Positions 48,399 through 59,500 of a stretch of DNA of 64,000 nt are shown here, one piece after another. Below the pieces are notes generated by a model. That model was not told the DNA's origin and searched no databases. It was given only the letters and a program-made list of their open reading frames with translations. The translations under genes and the position numbers were made by a program. The number at the start of each line of letters is the position of its first letter. Within the stretch, counting starts at the first letter, position 1. Origin of the DNA: Pararge aegeria (taxonomy: Eukaryota; Arthropoda; Insecta; Lepidoptera; Nymphalidae); assembly GCF_905163445.1 (NCBI RefSeq), contig NC_053197.1:496001-560000 (forward strand), given 5' to 3'.

Positions 48399-50859
48399 CT
48401 ATAAAAAAACAAAATAACTCTATATATAATAATCTAACAGATGCGTAAAATAGTCTTATCCAAAATAAAACCCTAGCTTTAGGTTTAAGAAAAAAAGAGA
48501 ACTACTGTCACAAGTGGGACTTTGAATATGCTGATTATAAACACATGCATATCTTATTATGATAAGTAAACATTGAATTCTAGTAATTTAGAATATAATA
48601 TAAAATGATATATGTTCTTAAAATAAGCTGTAACAAATTTTCATAAAGTAATATTTTATTTAAGTTTTATAAATAGTGTACATATTACCAAGATTGTAGA
48701 GAGCAGACTGACAGATCAGCTGATCGTTAACCTTATCAGTGACTTTATCACTAACCACTGATAACATTCATCGATCAAGAATACAACTTTTTGGCAGTAA
48801 TCTTTTTATTTTTGGCATTACATACAATTAGTCTGTAGAAGACTTTGGTATTACATATGATTAGTCTGTGGAAGACTATGAGCAGAAGTGCAGTGTGAGT
48901 AGGTTTGTTACCACAGACAACTACCCAGTGAGATTAAATGTGCCATATCTGACTATGGAAGGTCTATAGAGTATGCAGACATTTCAATTAGTTGTTTATT
49001 GCCAACTACACTGTTAATTAATTAAGATGATTCAAAAGTTTTGCTTATTCGTTTTCTTTTTTTTGCCAGGGTTAAAATACAGCTGTAAGCCTAACTTAAG
49101 CATCATTACACCCATGTATCTAATATAGTTTTGCTCTCAAATAATCTGCAGTTAATCTGTTACACACTCTGCAGTTATAATTGTCTACTTGAAGTATTGA
49201 GAGCAACTTACCAAGATAATGCATAAAAAGTATTTTTTACAATCAAACCAAAGCAGCCATATTTACATTGCCCTTACAGTTGTATATTTGTTATCAACAA
49301 ACAGATCCTGCAAGGTGCATTTTTATGTACATTTTACCCTGAGATCTGAGAGGGCAAATATACATGGTATTCAGAATTATCCTACTTCCTATAAATCTGA
49401 TTTTGTATTTAAATTGTTGTTACTCCTCCAAGACAATGTCTGCTGCTGTTTCAAATGGAGATATTATATACAACAAACAAAAATAATAATTTTCCTTCTG
49501 AAAAACTGAAGCTCATTTTTCTATATTGTATACAATATTGAGAGGTGGGAATCTTAGTTATCAACTTATAGGAAATAAGGCCTTATCCTAGATGCACTGT
49601 GGTCAAAGGAGAAGCCTTTTATAAATTAAGCTAGGTATAATTTTAGTAACTAATTTTCAAGCAAACTAGAAGTTCACTCAGATTTTGTAATGCCAAACTT
49701 AGCCTAAATCAACCTAGGGATAATCTCTGATTTGAAATTTAAGAGGCATCACATTGAGATTATATTAAGCATAAGCGTGAAGATTTTGAGACTTAGACTA
49801 TGAAAAAAGGTATCACATTTAAATTTGAAGATATGAAAATTAACTTATATAAATCTACTAGGTTTATACACAATTTATCAATTCTGTAAACTATGGCTTT
49901 GCTTAACATGAACTGAGTTCACACTTAGAAAATGTTAGTTAATAGATACAGATGTTATCATAACTAGGTCCAAAAGAATGTTACAGATGTCTGCCGTGAG
50001 CTTATGTAATTAATAAGTGAAATAAATAATTATTTATGGGACCCTATAGGTTGCTATAGGACTTTTCATTCGGTTTTGCACTTATTGTTAGTTTATTCAA
50101 TATATTTTATTTAATTTGTACAACCCTCATTAATAATATCAAGAGTTAAATCACATTTAATTTAAAAACTACTGAAATTCAAAGGGCTGAAGAGAGCTAT
50201 ACTTCTTTTAGTAGAAAAGATAATTCATACATTTTTATTTGGCTGGACTAAAATTGGCACCCATACACTACACACAAAATCAATACTTTATGAGAGAAGC
50301 CTTTGCACCAAGATTCAAGTAAGAATATTCTACATGGTTGTAAAACTTTCTTACTTGAATCTTGCTTATTTTATAGAATTTAGTTCAAAAGTATTTACAC
50401 AACTTACTGTATTTGGAGTCTACTAAGAATCTAGTTATATAAAAATAAGATACTAGAATCTCTAAATAAATATGAATTAGGATTTTTATTCAATAAATTC
50501 ACCAAGAAAAGGTTTCTGCGTTCGAGTAAAACAATTTAGGTTTCAATTTAGTTGGTGTCACATGATGGGCGGACGATAGAAAATGTACATCTCTTTCATG
50601 AATATTTTGAGGAAAAATACAAGCACCGGTTTTTCAGACACTGAAATTCAGAAGTCGAATTCGGAAAAAGTATCCCAGTAGGATATATTTCAATAATTAC
50701 GTGACATTTACAAGACTCTGGGAAAATACAGAAAATGGCAGACTAAAATTACTGCTTACCGACTAGAAATACGATTGCGCACCACTAATATACCATACAG
50801 AAATGAAAAATAGCTAAAGCTAACATATATTGTGAAGAAATATCAATAAAATAACTCAC
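48399..50859 (-). other. First V-ATPase intron; little recognisable content
   Basis: This AT-rich stretch has no exon that I can support. It contains an imperfect tandem pair of a 32-bp unit at 48813-48877 ('attagtctgt.gaagact' twice) and a perfect hairpin (50309-50325 with 50348-50364). Confidence 0.55.
50309..50364. repeat. Perfect 17-bp inverted repeat
   Basis: CAAGATTCAAGTAAGAA (50309-50325) is the reverse complement of 50348-50364, with a 22-nt loop. Confidence 0.85.
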
Positions 50860-50895
50860 GGGACAAGAAAGATGGAAAAGGCGATCCGAGAATGG
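50860..50895 (-). other. Probable non-coding first exon of V-ATPase A (right edge unknown)
   Basis: A strong minus-strand donor (CCC|GTGAGTT at 50859) lies upstream of the acceptor (ttttttatag, ending 48399) that precedes the start-codon exon. The sequence before the donor (aagatggaaaaggcgatccg on plus, just right of it) has the look of a 5' UTR. The transcription start is not determined. Confidence 0.45.
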
Positions 50896-52227
50896 CGGAG
50901 AACACAACTTATCACAAGACCAATGATAAAAATTGTGTCAGCTGACCTGTGTCTATGAGTTAAATCTATAATCTATGGATACAGTCATTGATTTTTCTAA
51001 AGTTATTATCGTTATATTAAACAATGACAGATTACTATGAATACTAAAATGTATACGATGGATTCTACGTAACAGAAGATTCAATTTGGGTTTATAGCTG
51101 TTCATAGTTGGATACAGTCATTGTTTTTTTTTTTAAATATATTTCATACAATTACAGATTACTATGGATACTGAGATGGATAAAATGGATTCTGAGCTTG
51201 GATTTTACGTAATAGACGATCCTATTTGAGCTTTTGCTGTTCATAGTTATAGGTAACTGTGCCATTGTTATTTAAAATAAACTACTATACTAAAGTGTTA
51301 CTACTGTTATAGTGTAGATGGGTCATAGATACCAAATAAATAAATAAAATATAGCTATAGTAGTAGCTCTGCTGGTCTGCTGTATTTGCAGTTTTTATGT
51401 GAAACGTCTATAGGCGGGGGGAAAACCTGATTGTTGGCGTGACGACACAGGCCGTGGCGACGCATCGCCACGCTCTATGATGGAATAAATTTAATTTTAT
51501 TTTGTGTTTAATAAAAATTTAATAAACATTATTTTATTGAATAAATTTGTAAAGCTTTGTCTTTTACGCTATATCTTATTCCTGTCGTAATTTGTTATTT
51601 TAAGCATATAACTTATATAAAACAATTTCAATGTTTCACATCTGCGTCCCGTGACGGCTCACACATTCTTGTAATTTGACCATTAAATTCAATTTTGTTT
51701 AAAGGTCCGCGATTGTACCAATTGGGTGCAATTAACTTCGCCAAGACCAGGTAGGATGGAGGAGACACGCTTTTCAAAATGATGGGTGGATCATTTTATC
51801 GGAATAGCTTTTTTTTGCTTCTCTTTTCAGAGTTTCTAATGACCATACCTATCATGGCTATCTCTAGATGTTCAATTGGCATTTGGCATTAATCTGCCTG
51901 GTTTGTAACACAGATTAATATGATAATTGGTTTTTAGTCTATGGCCACTTTGTGACGTAGGTTGTTGCTACCGTTGAACTTTATTAAAATTCTATTTTTC
52001 TTATTTTATTAGCAACTCCGTAAATCAAGAAATCCCGTCACCATATAATTCAATGTATGTACATGCAACTGCCCTTGTATTTAATCATTTTGTACTTCAA
52101 TAATCAGTTAATTTCTATAATTTTATTGTAATATAACATACCTACTTGTAGTTGAATCCATAACAATAGATTTTAACTTATTGTGTTTAAATTCCCTCTA
52201 TTCTTGCATTACTGACAATTTTTACAG
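50896..52227. other. Spacer between divergent V-ATPase and TRPT1 genes
   Basis: It holds the tandem duplication above and a GC-rich segment around 51410-51475 with a small inverted repeat (gtggcga cgca tcgccac). The first coding exon of TRPT1 should be here; it must end two bases into a codon. I tested the visible ATGs and none gives a convincing exon. Confidence 0.5.
50978..51250 (+). repeat. Diverged tandem duplication, unit about 133 bp
   Basis: Unit 1 starts 'gatacagtcattg' at 50978 and unit 2 starts with the same string at 51111. Both contain 'acagattactatg.atact', 'atggattct', 'tacgtaa.aga' and end 'gctgttcatagtt'. It lies in the spacer between the divergent V-ATPase and TRPT1 genes. 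Confidence 0.8.
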
Positions 52228-55200
52228 GAATAACGAAGATTCACAGCTCAGCAAAAGTCTCTCGTGGCTACTTCGACACGGCGCAATTAAAGAAAGGCTT
52301 AAAATAAGGTATTTAAATAACACGAAACCGACTACGTTATTTGCTGATTACAAACAATATTTTTATGTCGTGCCTTCGCAATCAAAATATTGTTTGCGAC
52401 TTTGAGTACGAGGCGACGATAAATATACAATTACTAAACAGATTTCACTGTAAGCAAAATTAGCATTACTGACATAAAGTGATAGCTGATCATGTATTAC
52501 ACTGAAATAGAGCCCTGAGGGACACCCAAGTTTGTGTACCCTGAGATTTTACTTTCTGTTTAAGTTGCCAAAAACAGTCATTACATAGAAGTAACCTAAG
52601 CCTAACTTTACCAAAAAAGTACATTAATTTACAATAGTGGAAATTTTAAAAGCATTAAGCGGAGCAGTAAGGCGGTGGTGAGAAAAAGAATAGGTACATA
52701 ATTATTAAAAACAGCAAGCAAGAAATAGATAAAAATAAGTATAAAAGTACATTAAAAGTATTTTTACACCACTTTTAATTTTCTTTAAGGAGCTAAAAAG
52801 CAGGTCCATGTCAAAAATTCATCTTTCATGCTCAATATTTTGGTTTGTCACTGAGATACGAGACAATGTTCCTGATTACCGAATTTTATTTAAATAGTTA
52901 AACGGGTAAATGGTGAAAAGGGTGGATCATTTGTCTGACAATGCCAATCTTCTCCTCAATAAATGTAAATAAAATAAACAAGAACATACTACACAAATAT
53001 TTTGGAATTTGTCAATATTTCAACGCAGACGCATGGATCATCAAAAAAAAAATTAAAAATTCATTTATTTCAAGTAGGCCTAATTTATAAGCACTTTTGA
53101 AACGTCAAATTAGTCTGTTTGTAGTGACTCTACCACCGGTTTCGGAAGGCAGATTCCACTGAGAAGAGCAAGAAACTCGGCAGATTGGTCTTTTCCATTA
53201 TCATTTTATAGTTTAACAATCTTTCGAATTTTTCTGTTTTGTGAGAGATGAGAGCAGAGTTGCCTGCTTCCAAGCAGACTTGTCAAAATCCATCATGACC
53301 ACAATCCATAATCTCAAAATATCTGTATATTCTTTTTGTGTTCTTTAAGACAATGTTTAACCAGGAAAATAATTGTTTCCAAATGTTTTATCAACAAAAT
53401 TGTTTCAGCCCAGAAGGATACATATCAGTGCAGGACATTCTTCAGCACAGGTTATGCAGGAAATACACTCTATGTGATATTCAAAGAGTTGTTTCCACCA
53501 ATGACAAGCAGAGGTTCAAGTTAAGGAACAACCCAGACACTAAAGTTCTTGAGATAAAAGCACACCAGGGACATACTATCAGTGAAATAGATGATAGTGG
53601 GCTGACACCAATATTAGAGGTATTAACTCTTTTTTTAGATTGATAGGACTTTGACTTTACCTGATAGTCATTACAGTCAAAAATGTACTTGAGAAGCCAA
53701 AATCCAAATAGCCATAATTTTGCACCTTATTAATCAAAACCTGGTGACCATACCTGATCCCATTTAAAAACTAATATGCCCTTTTCTGCTTTCTGCCATA
53801 GATTCAAACATTAATAATTATTGTAGTTGCTAAGCTTGCTTAGTTGAGTACCTTTCTGAAATGTAACATTTATAATTAATGCTAAATTACGCAGAAATAG
53901 TGTTCTCACATTTTATTTCAACATAATAATTGGATTAACTAAATGCAAACTGCCATTTTCACTGACTTTAACAGTGTTATTGGGTCTGTCAATTTATTTT
54001 ATTCTAACATTTGTGAACAAAAAAAACGTACAAACACATTGAGAACCTCTTCCTTTTTTGTAAGTTGTTTAATAAAATTAATTTTTGTATTTAAGTAATC
54101 TATTCAGTGTTAACACTAACACAAATCATATTATACCTAGATTAAATAAAAGTAATTAAACTTGAAAAAGTTGTGTATATCTTGACTAAACAGATTATCC
54201 TCTTTTCAACTCATTTAAAGATAATTGTGATGTCTTTTATTTGCAGGCAAAGTGCAAAACAGTGGTTCACGGTACATACAACAAATGGTGGCCCTACATT
54301 AAAATACAAGGACTGAGTTGTATGAAAAGAAAACACATACATTTAGCCAAAGGTAACTACTTAACTTATTCTTTGTTTTAACACAAAAACAACAGGGATA
54401 AGTGCGAGTGTGTGTCTGTCTGTGGCATAGTGTTTCCTGAACAAATGAAGGAAACAATGATTTTCACCTTCTTTGCACCTTCCATCGTTCAATGTTTTTT
54501 CAAGGGCTTATATATATCAGAATAAAACAAAACTAGAATAATTCAACTTTATAGTGGGGAGTGGATAGTAGTTGTCTGCAAACAAGACTTAGAGGCAAGT
54601 GAATCTGGTCTAGAAAATTATTAAAGCCCACCAATTAAGCTAGAGCGAGCAGCAATTTCCTATGAGAATGATGACTTTAATTTATGTCCATAACAAAATT
54701 TAAAAATAAAATGTTTTGTATCATTACAAATGCAAAAATAAACTCTTTGTGCAGTTTACTAGGCTACATAAAATTGCTAATTCATTCAAAAGCAATTGAG
54801 ATGTCTCTCTATAAGTTCAAATTTTATTTAACAGAAAAATCCTATTGTAATGATAAGGAATACTTAAACGATAAAAAAGCTTGGGTTTGAATTGCTCTAA
54901 CTTCATAGCTTAATATTAATTTACCGTGAGATGGTTTTAATAAAACAAAATTACCCGGCTAAATATGTTGTTGGCTCTAATTAGACCAGGGCACGTTTGT
55001 AACTCTCGGCTTAAGTTTGCAAACAAAATTATCACTATTCCCTTACAATTATGTAAACATTTATGGATGAACACTTCATAAGTGCCTTTGATAGGCCTAC
55101 ATGAATAAAGACATTTTGAATTTGAATATAATATAAAATAACTTTTAGGTACTCTTGATGACCCCAACATTATAAGTGGAATTCGGAAGGACGTGGAAAT

Positions 55201-56565
55201 CTATGTATTCATAGATTTGGCCAAAGCATTAACAGATGGAATAAAGTTCTACGAATCAGAAAATGGAGTTGTTTTGACAGCAGGCAATAAAGGATATTTA
55301 GAGAGCAAATATTTTTCAAAAGTAATCCAAGTTGATACAGGTTAGTTGATTTTGAGGTTGAGTCCCTACTGCTACTGTTGAAACTAAGGCTGAACTCAGT
55401 TTACCAGTAAAACTGGGTATAGGGCTCAAGATTTAACAGTTAAACGTATAGCGAATACGGTTTAAATATACTTGTTTCCAAAGTGGGTAGCTATATTAGT
55501 CATAAATACATTTTCACATTCAATGGATAAATTTGCAAAGAAATTTGTTTCTCTAATGCATGGGTCAAACAAAGAATTGGACTATTTGTATGTTTTACTA
55601 CTAGTAGTAGAGCTTTTTGTGACAGAGCTTGTCTGGGGAAGTCTCAAATTGATGGACAAGGGCGGCATGTTGAAGGATTTGCTCCTAGCATGCCCTGTAA
55701 AGTGTTGCTTTGTTTGTAGGCAATGGTTTTCCACTTGCCATCAGGTGGGCCATCTGCGACGTCCGTCAATTACTATGTGAAAAAAAAAAAAAATTTAAAG
55801 CACACCCCATTGTAGAGACGAATTTTGAAATCATTAAGTAAATCTTAATTAGTTAAAAAATATAAACAACAAACATTAAAAGATAAATATAATATAAAAA
55901 TTTACATCATTAACAATCGCGATCAATGTAATGATGTACAAATTAGTTATATAAATAGTGTTATGAAATTTATTTTGTCAGTAATACTATAAACGTCAGA
56001 TGAATGTTTTAGATTTCATGTTTACCAACAATTAAATTGTAAGTACATTCTTTTTTCCTTTTTAAGTCAAAGCACTGATTATTATAATATATATATAGTT
56101 ACTTATATTATTCTACTGTTACATATTGACTGACTGTTTTATGTACTAATATTATAAATATTCATCATCATCATCAGTGATTATGGTGATCTCAGAAGAT
56201 GGTAGTAGTAGCACTGAGGATGCTGCTGCCCGCTCTCCGTTGTTATAGTATTTAGTCGCCTCCAATTAATTAGGAACTTACAGAACTATTTTTCAGCCAT
56301 TAGTTTATGCAGTGCATTGTGTCCAAAAACTGTGAAAGTGAGAATTGCATGGGGACACACGTCTCACTCTCGCGGAATGTTGCTAGCTCACAAACCTTTT
56401 CCAATTTTGCCTATTTTATAGTCAACGTTTTGAACATTAGAGATATAATTATGTATTATAATAATAGTGGGAGAAGACCCATGCCCTTTCGTGGGCCGAT
56501 AGTGTGTTGACAAGAAGATGAATAAAGTAAAAATTGTATTTTCAGGCGCAACTCTGTTCCCGTAA
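52228..56565 (+). CDS. TRPT1: tRNA 2'-phosphotransferase (KptA/TPT1 family), 5' end not located
   Basis: Exons 52228-52308, 53409-53619, 54247-54352, 55149-55340 and 56546-56565 join in phase and end CTG TTC CCG TAA. The enzyme removes the 2'-phosphate left at the tRNA ligation junction by transfer to NAD+. Family signatures are clear: LSKSLSWLLRHG, EGYISVQDIL, VVSTNDKQRFKLR, VVHGTYNKWWPYIKIQGL.C, KRKHIHLA, GIRKDVEIYVFIDL and DGIKFYESENGVVLTAGNKG. The four residues essential in yeast Tpt1 (Arg-His in LLRHG, Arg in DKQRF, Arg in GIRKD) are present, so the protein should be active. About 203 residues are accounted for; the first exon, with the start codon, is missing from my model. The last exon also contains the start codon of the next gene. 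Confidence 0.93.
53046..53300 (-). mobile_element. LINE 3' end (family 1), minus strand
   Basis: Minus strand: coding end DKSAWKQATLLSSLT, then 3' UTR with 'ccgaaaccggtggtagagtc', 'aagtgcttataaattaggcc' and 'acttgaaataaatgaatttt'. It matches 61490-61735. Confidence 0.8.
54684..55135 (+). mobile_element. LINE 3' end (family 2), plus strand
   Basis: The frame at 54684-54890 ends EKSYCNDKEYLNDKKAWV, the C-terminus of the family protein; the 3' UTR ends 'aggcctacatgaataaagac'. It sits immediately upstream of the TRPT1 exon at 55149, so its tail (aataacttttag) supplies or abuts the splice acceptor. Confidence 0.8.
55595..55792 (+). repeat. SINE-like repeat (family E), best copy
   Basis: 'actagtagtagagctttttg', 'acagagcttgtctggggaag', 'ccctgtaaagtgttgctttg', 'aatggttttccacttgccat', 'aggtgggccatctgcgacgt' and an A tail. 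Plus strand, within a TRPT1 intron. Confidence 0.65.
56320..56520 (+). repeat. SINE-like fragment close to the last TRPT1 exon
   Basis: The tail 'gggagaagacccatgccctt' and 'tcgtgggccgatagtgtgtt' matches the tail of 25612-25872. It ends about 25 bp upstream of the acceptor at 56545 and could overlap a promoter of the RRM gene. Confidence 0.5.
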
Positions 56566-56568
56566 GCG

Positions 56569-59500
56569 ATGGAAGAACCGCCGCAACCAAAAGGCACGTT
56601 CAAAGTGCACGTGTCCGGTATGTTGGATTTTGTATAATGTAGAAATCTATTAGTCAATACAAAAATTTCGGTCTGGTGGGGTTGGGATTATCGATACCAA
56701 AATAAAAAATCAAAGGACTCAAATTTGTCTATGACGTCACGTCACGGCCATAACACCCGGCGAGCGTTTTCGCGGAAACATTTTTATAACAATACAATTT
56801 GCAATTGACGAGTTGAACAGTTAGACGGCTTATATTTATTGTAAATATTAATTTTAGTTTGTAATTATTATTTCCTATATTTATTAAAAAAAATACAAGA
56901 TAGATCCTTCCAGCCTTACTTAAAGTAGAAATTTGAGTTTGTAGGTCGCCCAGGTGAAGTTCTCCGGCAAGGAAACTGATCCTAAAGGTAAAGGCCTTCT
57001 CATAATTCTTCTTTCTTCCACAAGTCCTTCACTATTCAGGCTGTTAAGCTTTGGAATGCCTTGCCTTGCCTTTCCAAATGTCTCCTCCCGAATCGTTCCC
57101 AGGTTTTCGCAAAGACTCAATTTGTCGTATGATCCTGTAGGTTTCCCGACATACACGCAGCCGCAAGACCTCGTGCGCGTGTTCGAGAGCTACGGGTCCG
57201 TCAAAGTGGACAAGATAAGCAACAAGTTCGCATTATTAAACTTCTCGGACGCAGATGACGCAAAGGAAGCCATCGATGACACCAACAAGGTATTATATAT
57301 AATATAATATACAATAGTTACCGACAAAGCTCAACGAGTCGCGCAACTGAAGTGGCAAGAGGGGGGCACATAGCTCTATATAGGAGAATCTATGGCCGTT
57401 GGGGTATTGAGGTTACAAAAGATGATGATGATATGTTTATTTAAACTATTGAAATATTTTTCTAGTGGTATTTGTATCCAACGTGTAAATGAAAATCGAA
57501 TTATTCACAGGTTTTAGAGGTACATTATCTACTGTCTCTGAGACTTATCTGTGAAACCGGAAACCTAATAGTTTTCGAGTAACCCGCTGCCCTAGGTTTT
57601 AATGAAAGAAATCAGATACGGCCCTAACATCACATGCAAAATTAAAATCATGCGACTCCTGTCACTTTATTAGGTGCGCGTCGCGTAGCGTAGGTACTAT
57701 GCGCGTGTCGGTCTTTTATTTTTAATAGGGTTGTCATAAGTCCACACTAAAGTATTGATTGTTTTGAATTCTAAATATGCTACTTTTGATTTCATATATT
57801 TACTGGGTGACCCCTTGTGAAACATACTCATCCATCCTTTAACATTATTTCGTAATTCGGTTACAATACTGTCCTATTTTCCGTCATTTTTTATACGCTC
57901 TTTGTTGCCTGGAAGAGACTGCTACGTAGCGATAAGGCCGCTAAATTGTAAACGCTTTTTTGTTTCATATACTTTTTGTGGCGCACAATAAAAGTATATT
58001 AATGAATGAATTGCAGGTGAACATCTACGGGGAGTTCCTCACCGTGCGCGCCTTCAGCAGCCGGGATTCCGCCAAGCAGAACGCCGCAAAGAAAAAGCAG
58101 AAAGGTATGTTGGGTGAAGCAAGCGTCACTGCGGACGTCCATCCTCCATATACAATTCACTCTTTGACCGACGATCACGACGCTATGTCGTTTGTAGACT
58201 TACAATTTGTGGTTTAAAAAAAAATCAATATATAATAGAAAACTATGAGATCGCGATCTAGTTATTACCAGCCACACTTCGATGTAAATTCAATTGCTAA
58301 AATAGGCAAACTTCATTATATTATATATATCGATTATATTTTAATTTTTAATGGTAAACAGTTTACCTAAATAAAAATAATACTTGAAATATAATTTAAA
58401 TTTTCTAATTTTAAATTTTACAAATATATAATACAATCTTTAGAAATATATATGTAGCTAATTTGTTCAAAAAGTATATTAATATAACCAAATTAATAGT
58501 TGCCGAATTATGTAAAATATATAATTTAGTATACAAGTAATATTATTTCTATTTATTGATCAATAACAACATTAAATAGAAATTATGTACTTAGACTTTG
58601 CTGGGTGGTGACGGCAGATATTGTCATCACCTTTCCTCTTCCCGCGGGTCTCGTACGAGGCGACAGACAACGGAGAAGCTCTCCAATATGAACATTGTAC
58701 ATCAAAATATACAGAGCTTAACCGGCAAAGAAATTGAAATAGAACTGTTTGTGGAAAAACTCAATATACACATTCTGTGTATTACTGAGCATTGGCTCAC
58801 TGGTGCACATCCAGCAGTTATCTTAAGGAATTTCAAAATGTCAAGTGTGTTCTTCAGAAGGACTGCAATTCATGGTGGGTCCTTAATTTTTGTACACAAT
58901 AATATAACTTGTAAGGAGCGAAAAGACATAGTTAGTCTTTCTGTTGAACGCACTGTAGAACTATCTTGTGTGGAGCTGGAGCGATTTATAATAGTGTGTG
59001 TATATCGTCCCCCCTCAGGTGATTTTAGCCTTTTTGAGGATGTAATGGAAGATGTGCTTAAGCGATTGTCTGTATCCACAAAAAAAGCAATAGTATGCGG
59101 GGATTTTAATGTTGATATTTTACTTAGTAATGCAACTACGACTAGGTTGCTAAACTTATTTAAATGTTTTAATTTAAATTATGCTTTTAGTGAACCTACT
59201 AGAATCACAGCAACCTCAGCATCGTGTTTAGATAATATTTTTCTCAACTGTGATATCTTAGGTAAATCGATAATAACCAACTTAAGATCAGATCATTGTG
59301 GCCAACAAATTACTGTTTTGAATAATATAAACAAAGATAAACATATCGTCAAGTGTAGGCCGATAACTAAGAGCAAATTGACGCGATTCAAAGGTGAAAT
59401 ATCATCCAAAATTCCTGCCCTTGTCTTTAAGAACGGTCATCCTGACAGCATTTATGGTACGCTCTTTAATATCATAGAAAATGAATTTAACAAAATATTC

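Noticed and set aside
51163..51228. Small frame MDTEMDKMDSELGFY... as first exon of TRPT1
   Set aside because: Its only nearby donor-like GT (after TTTTAC) leaves phase 0, but the next exon needs two carried bases.
58598..58687. N-terminal extension of the LINE protein
   Set aside because: This part is the interrupted family C repeat; the LINE begins at 58664 and its frame at the ATG at 58688.
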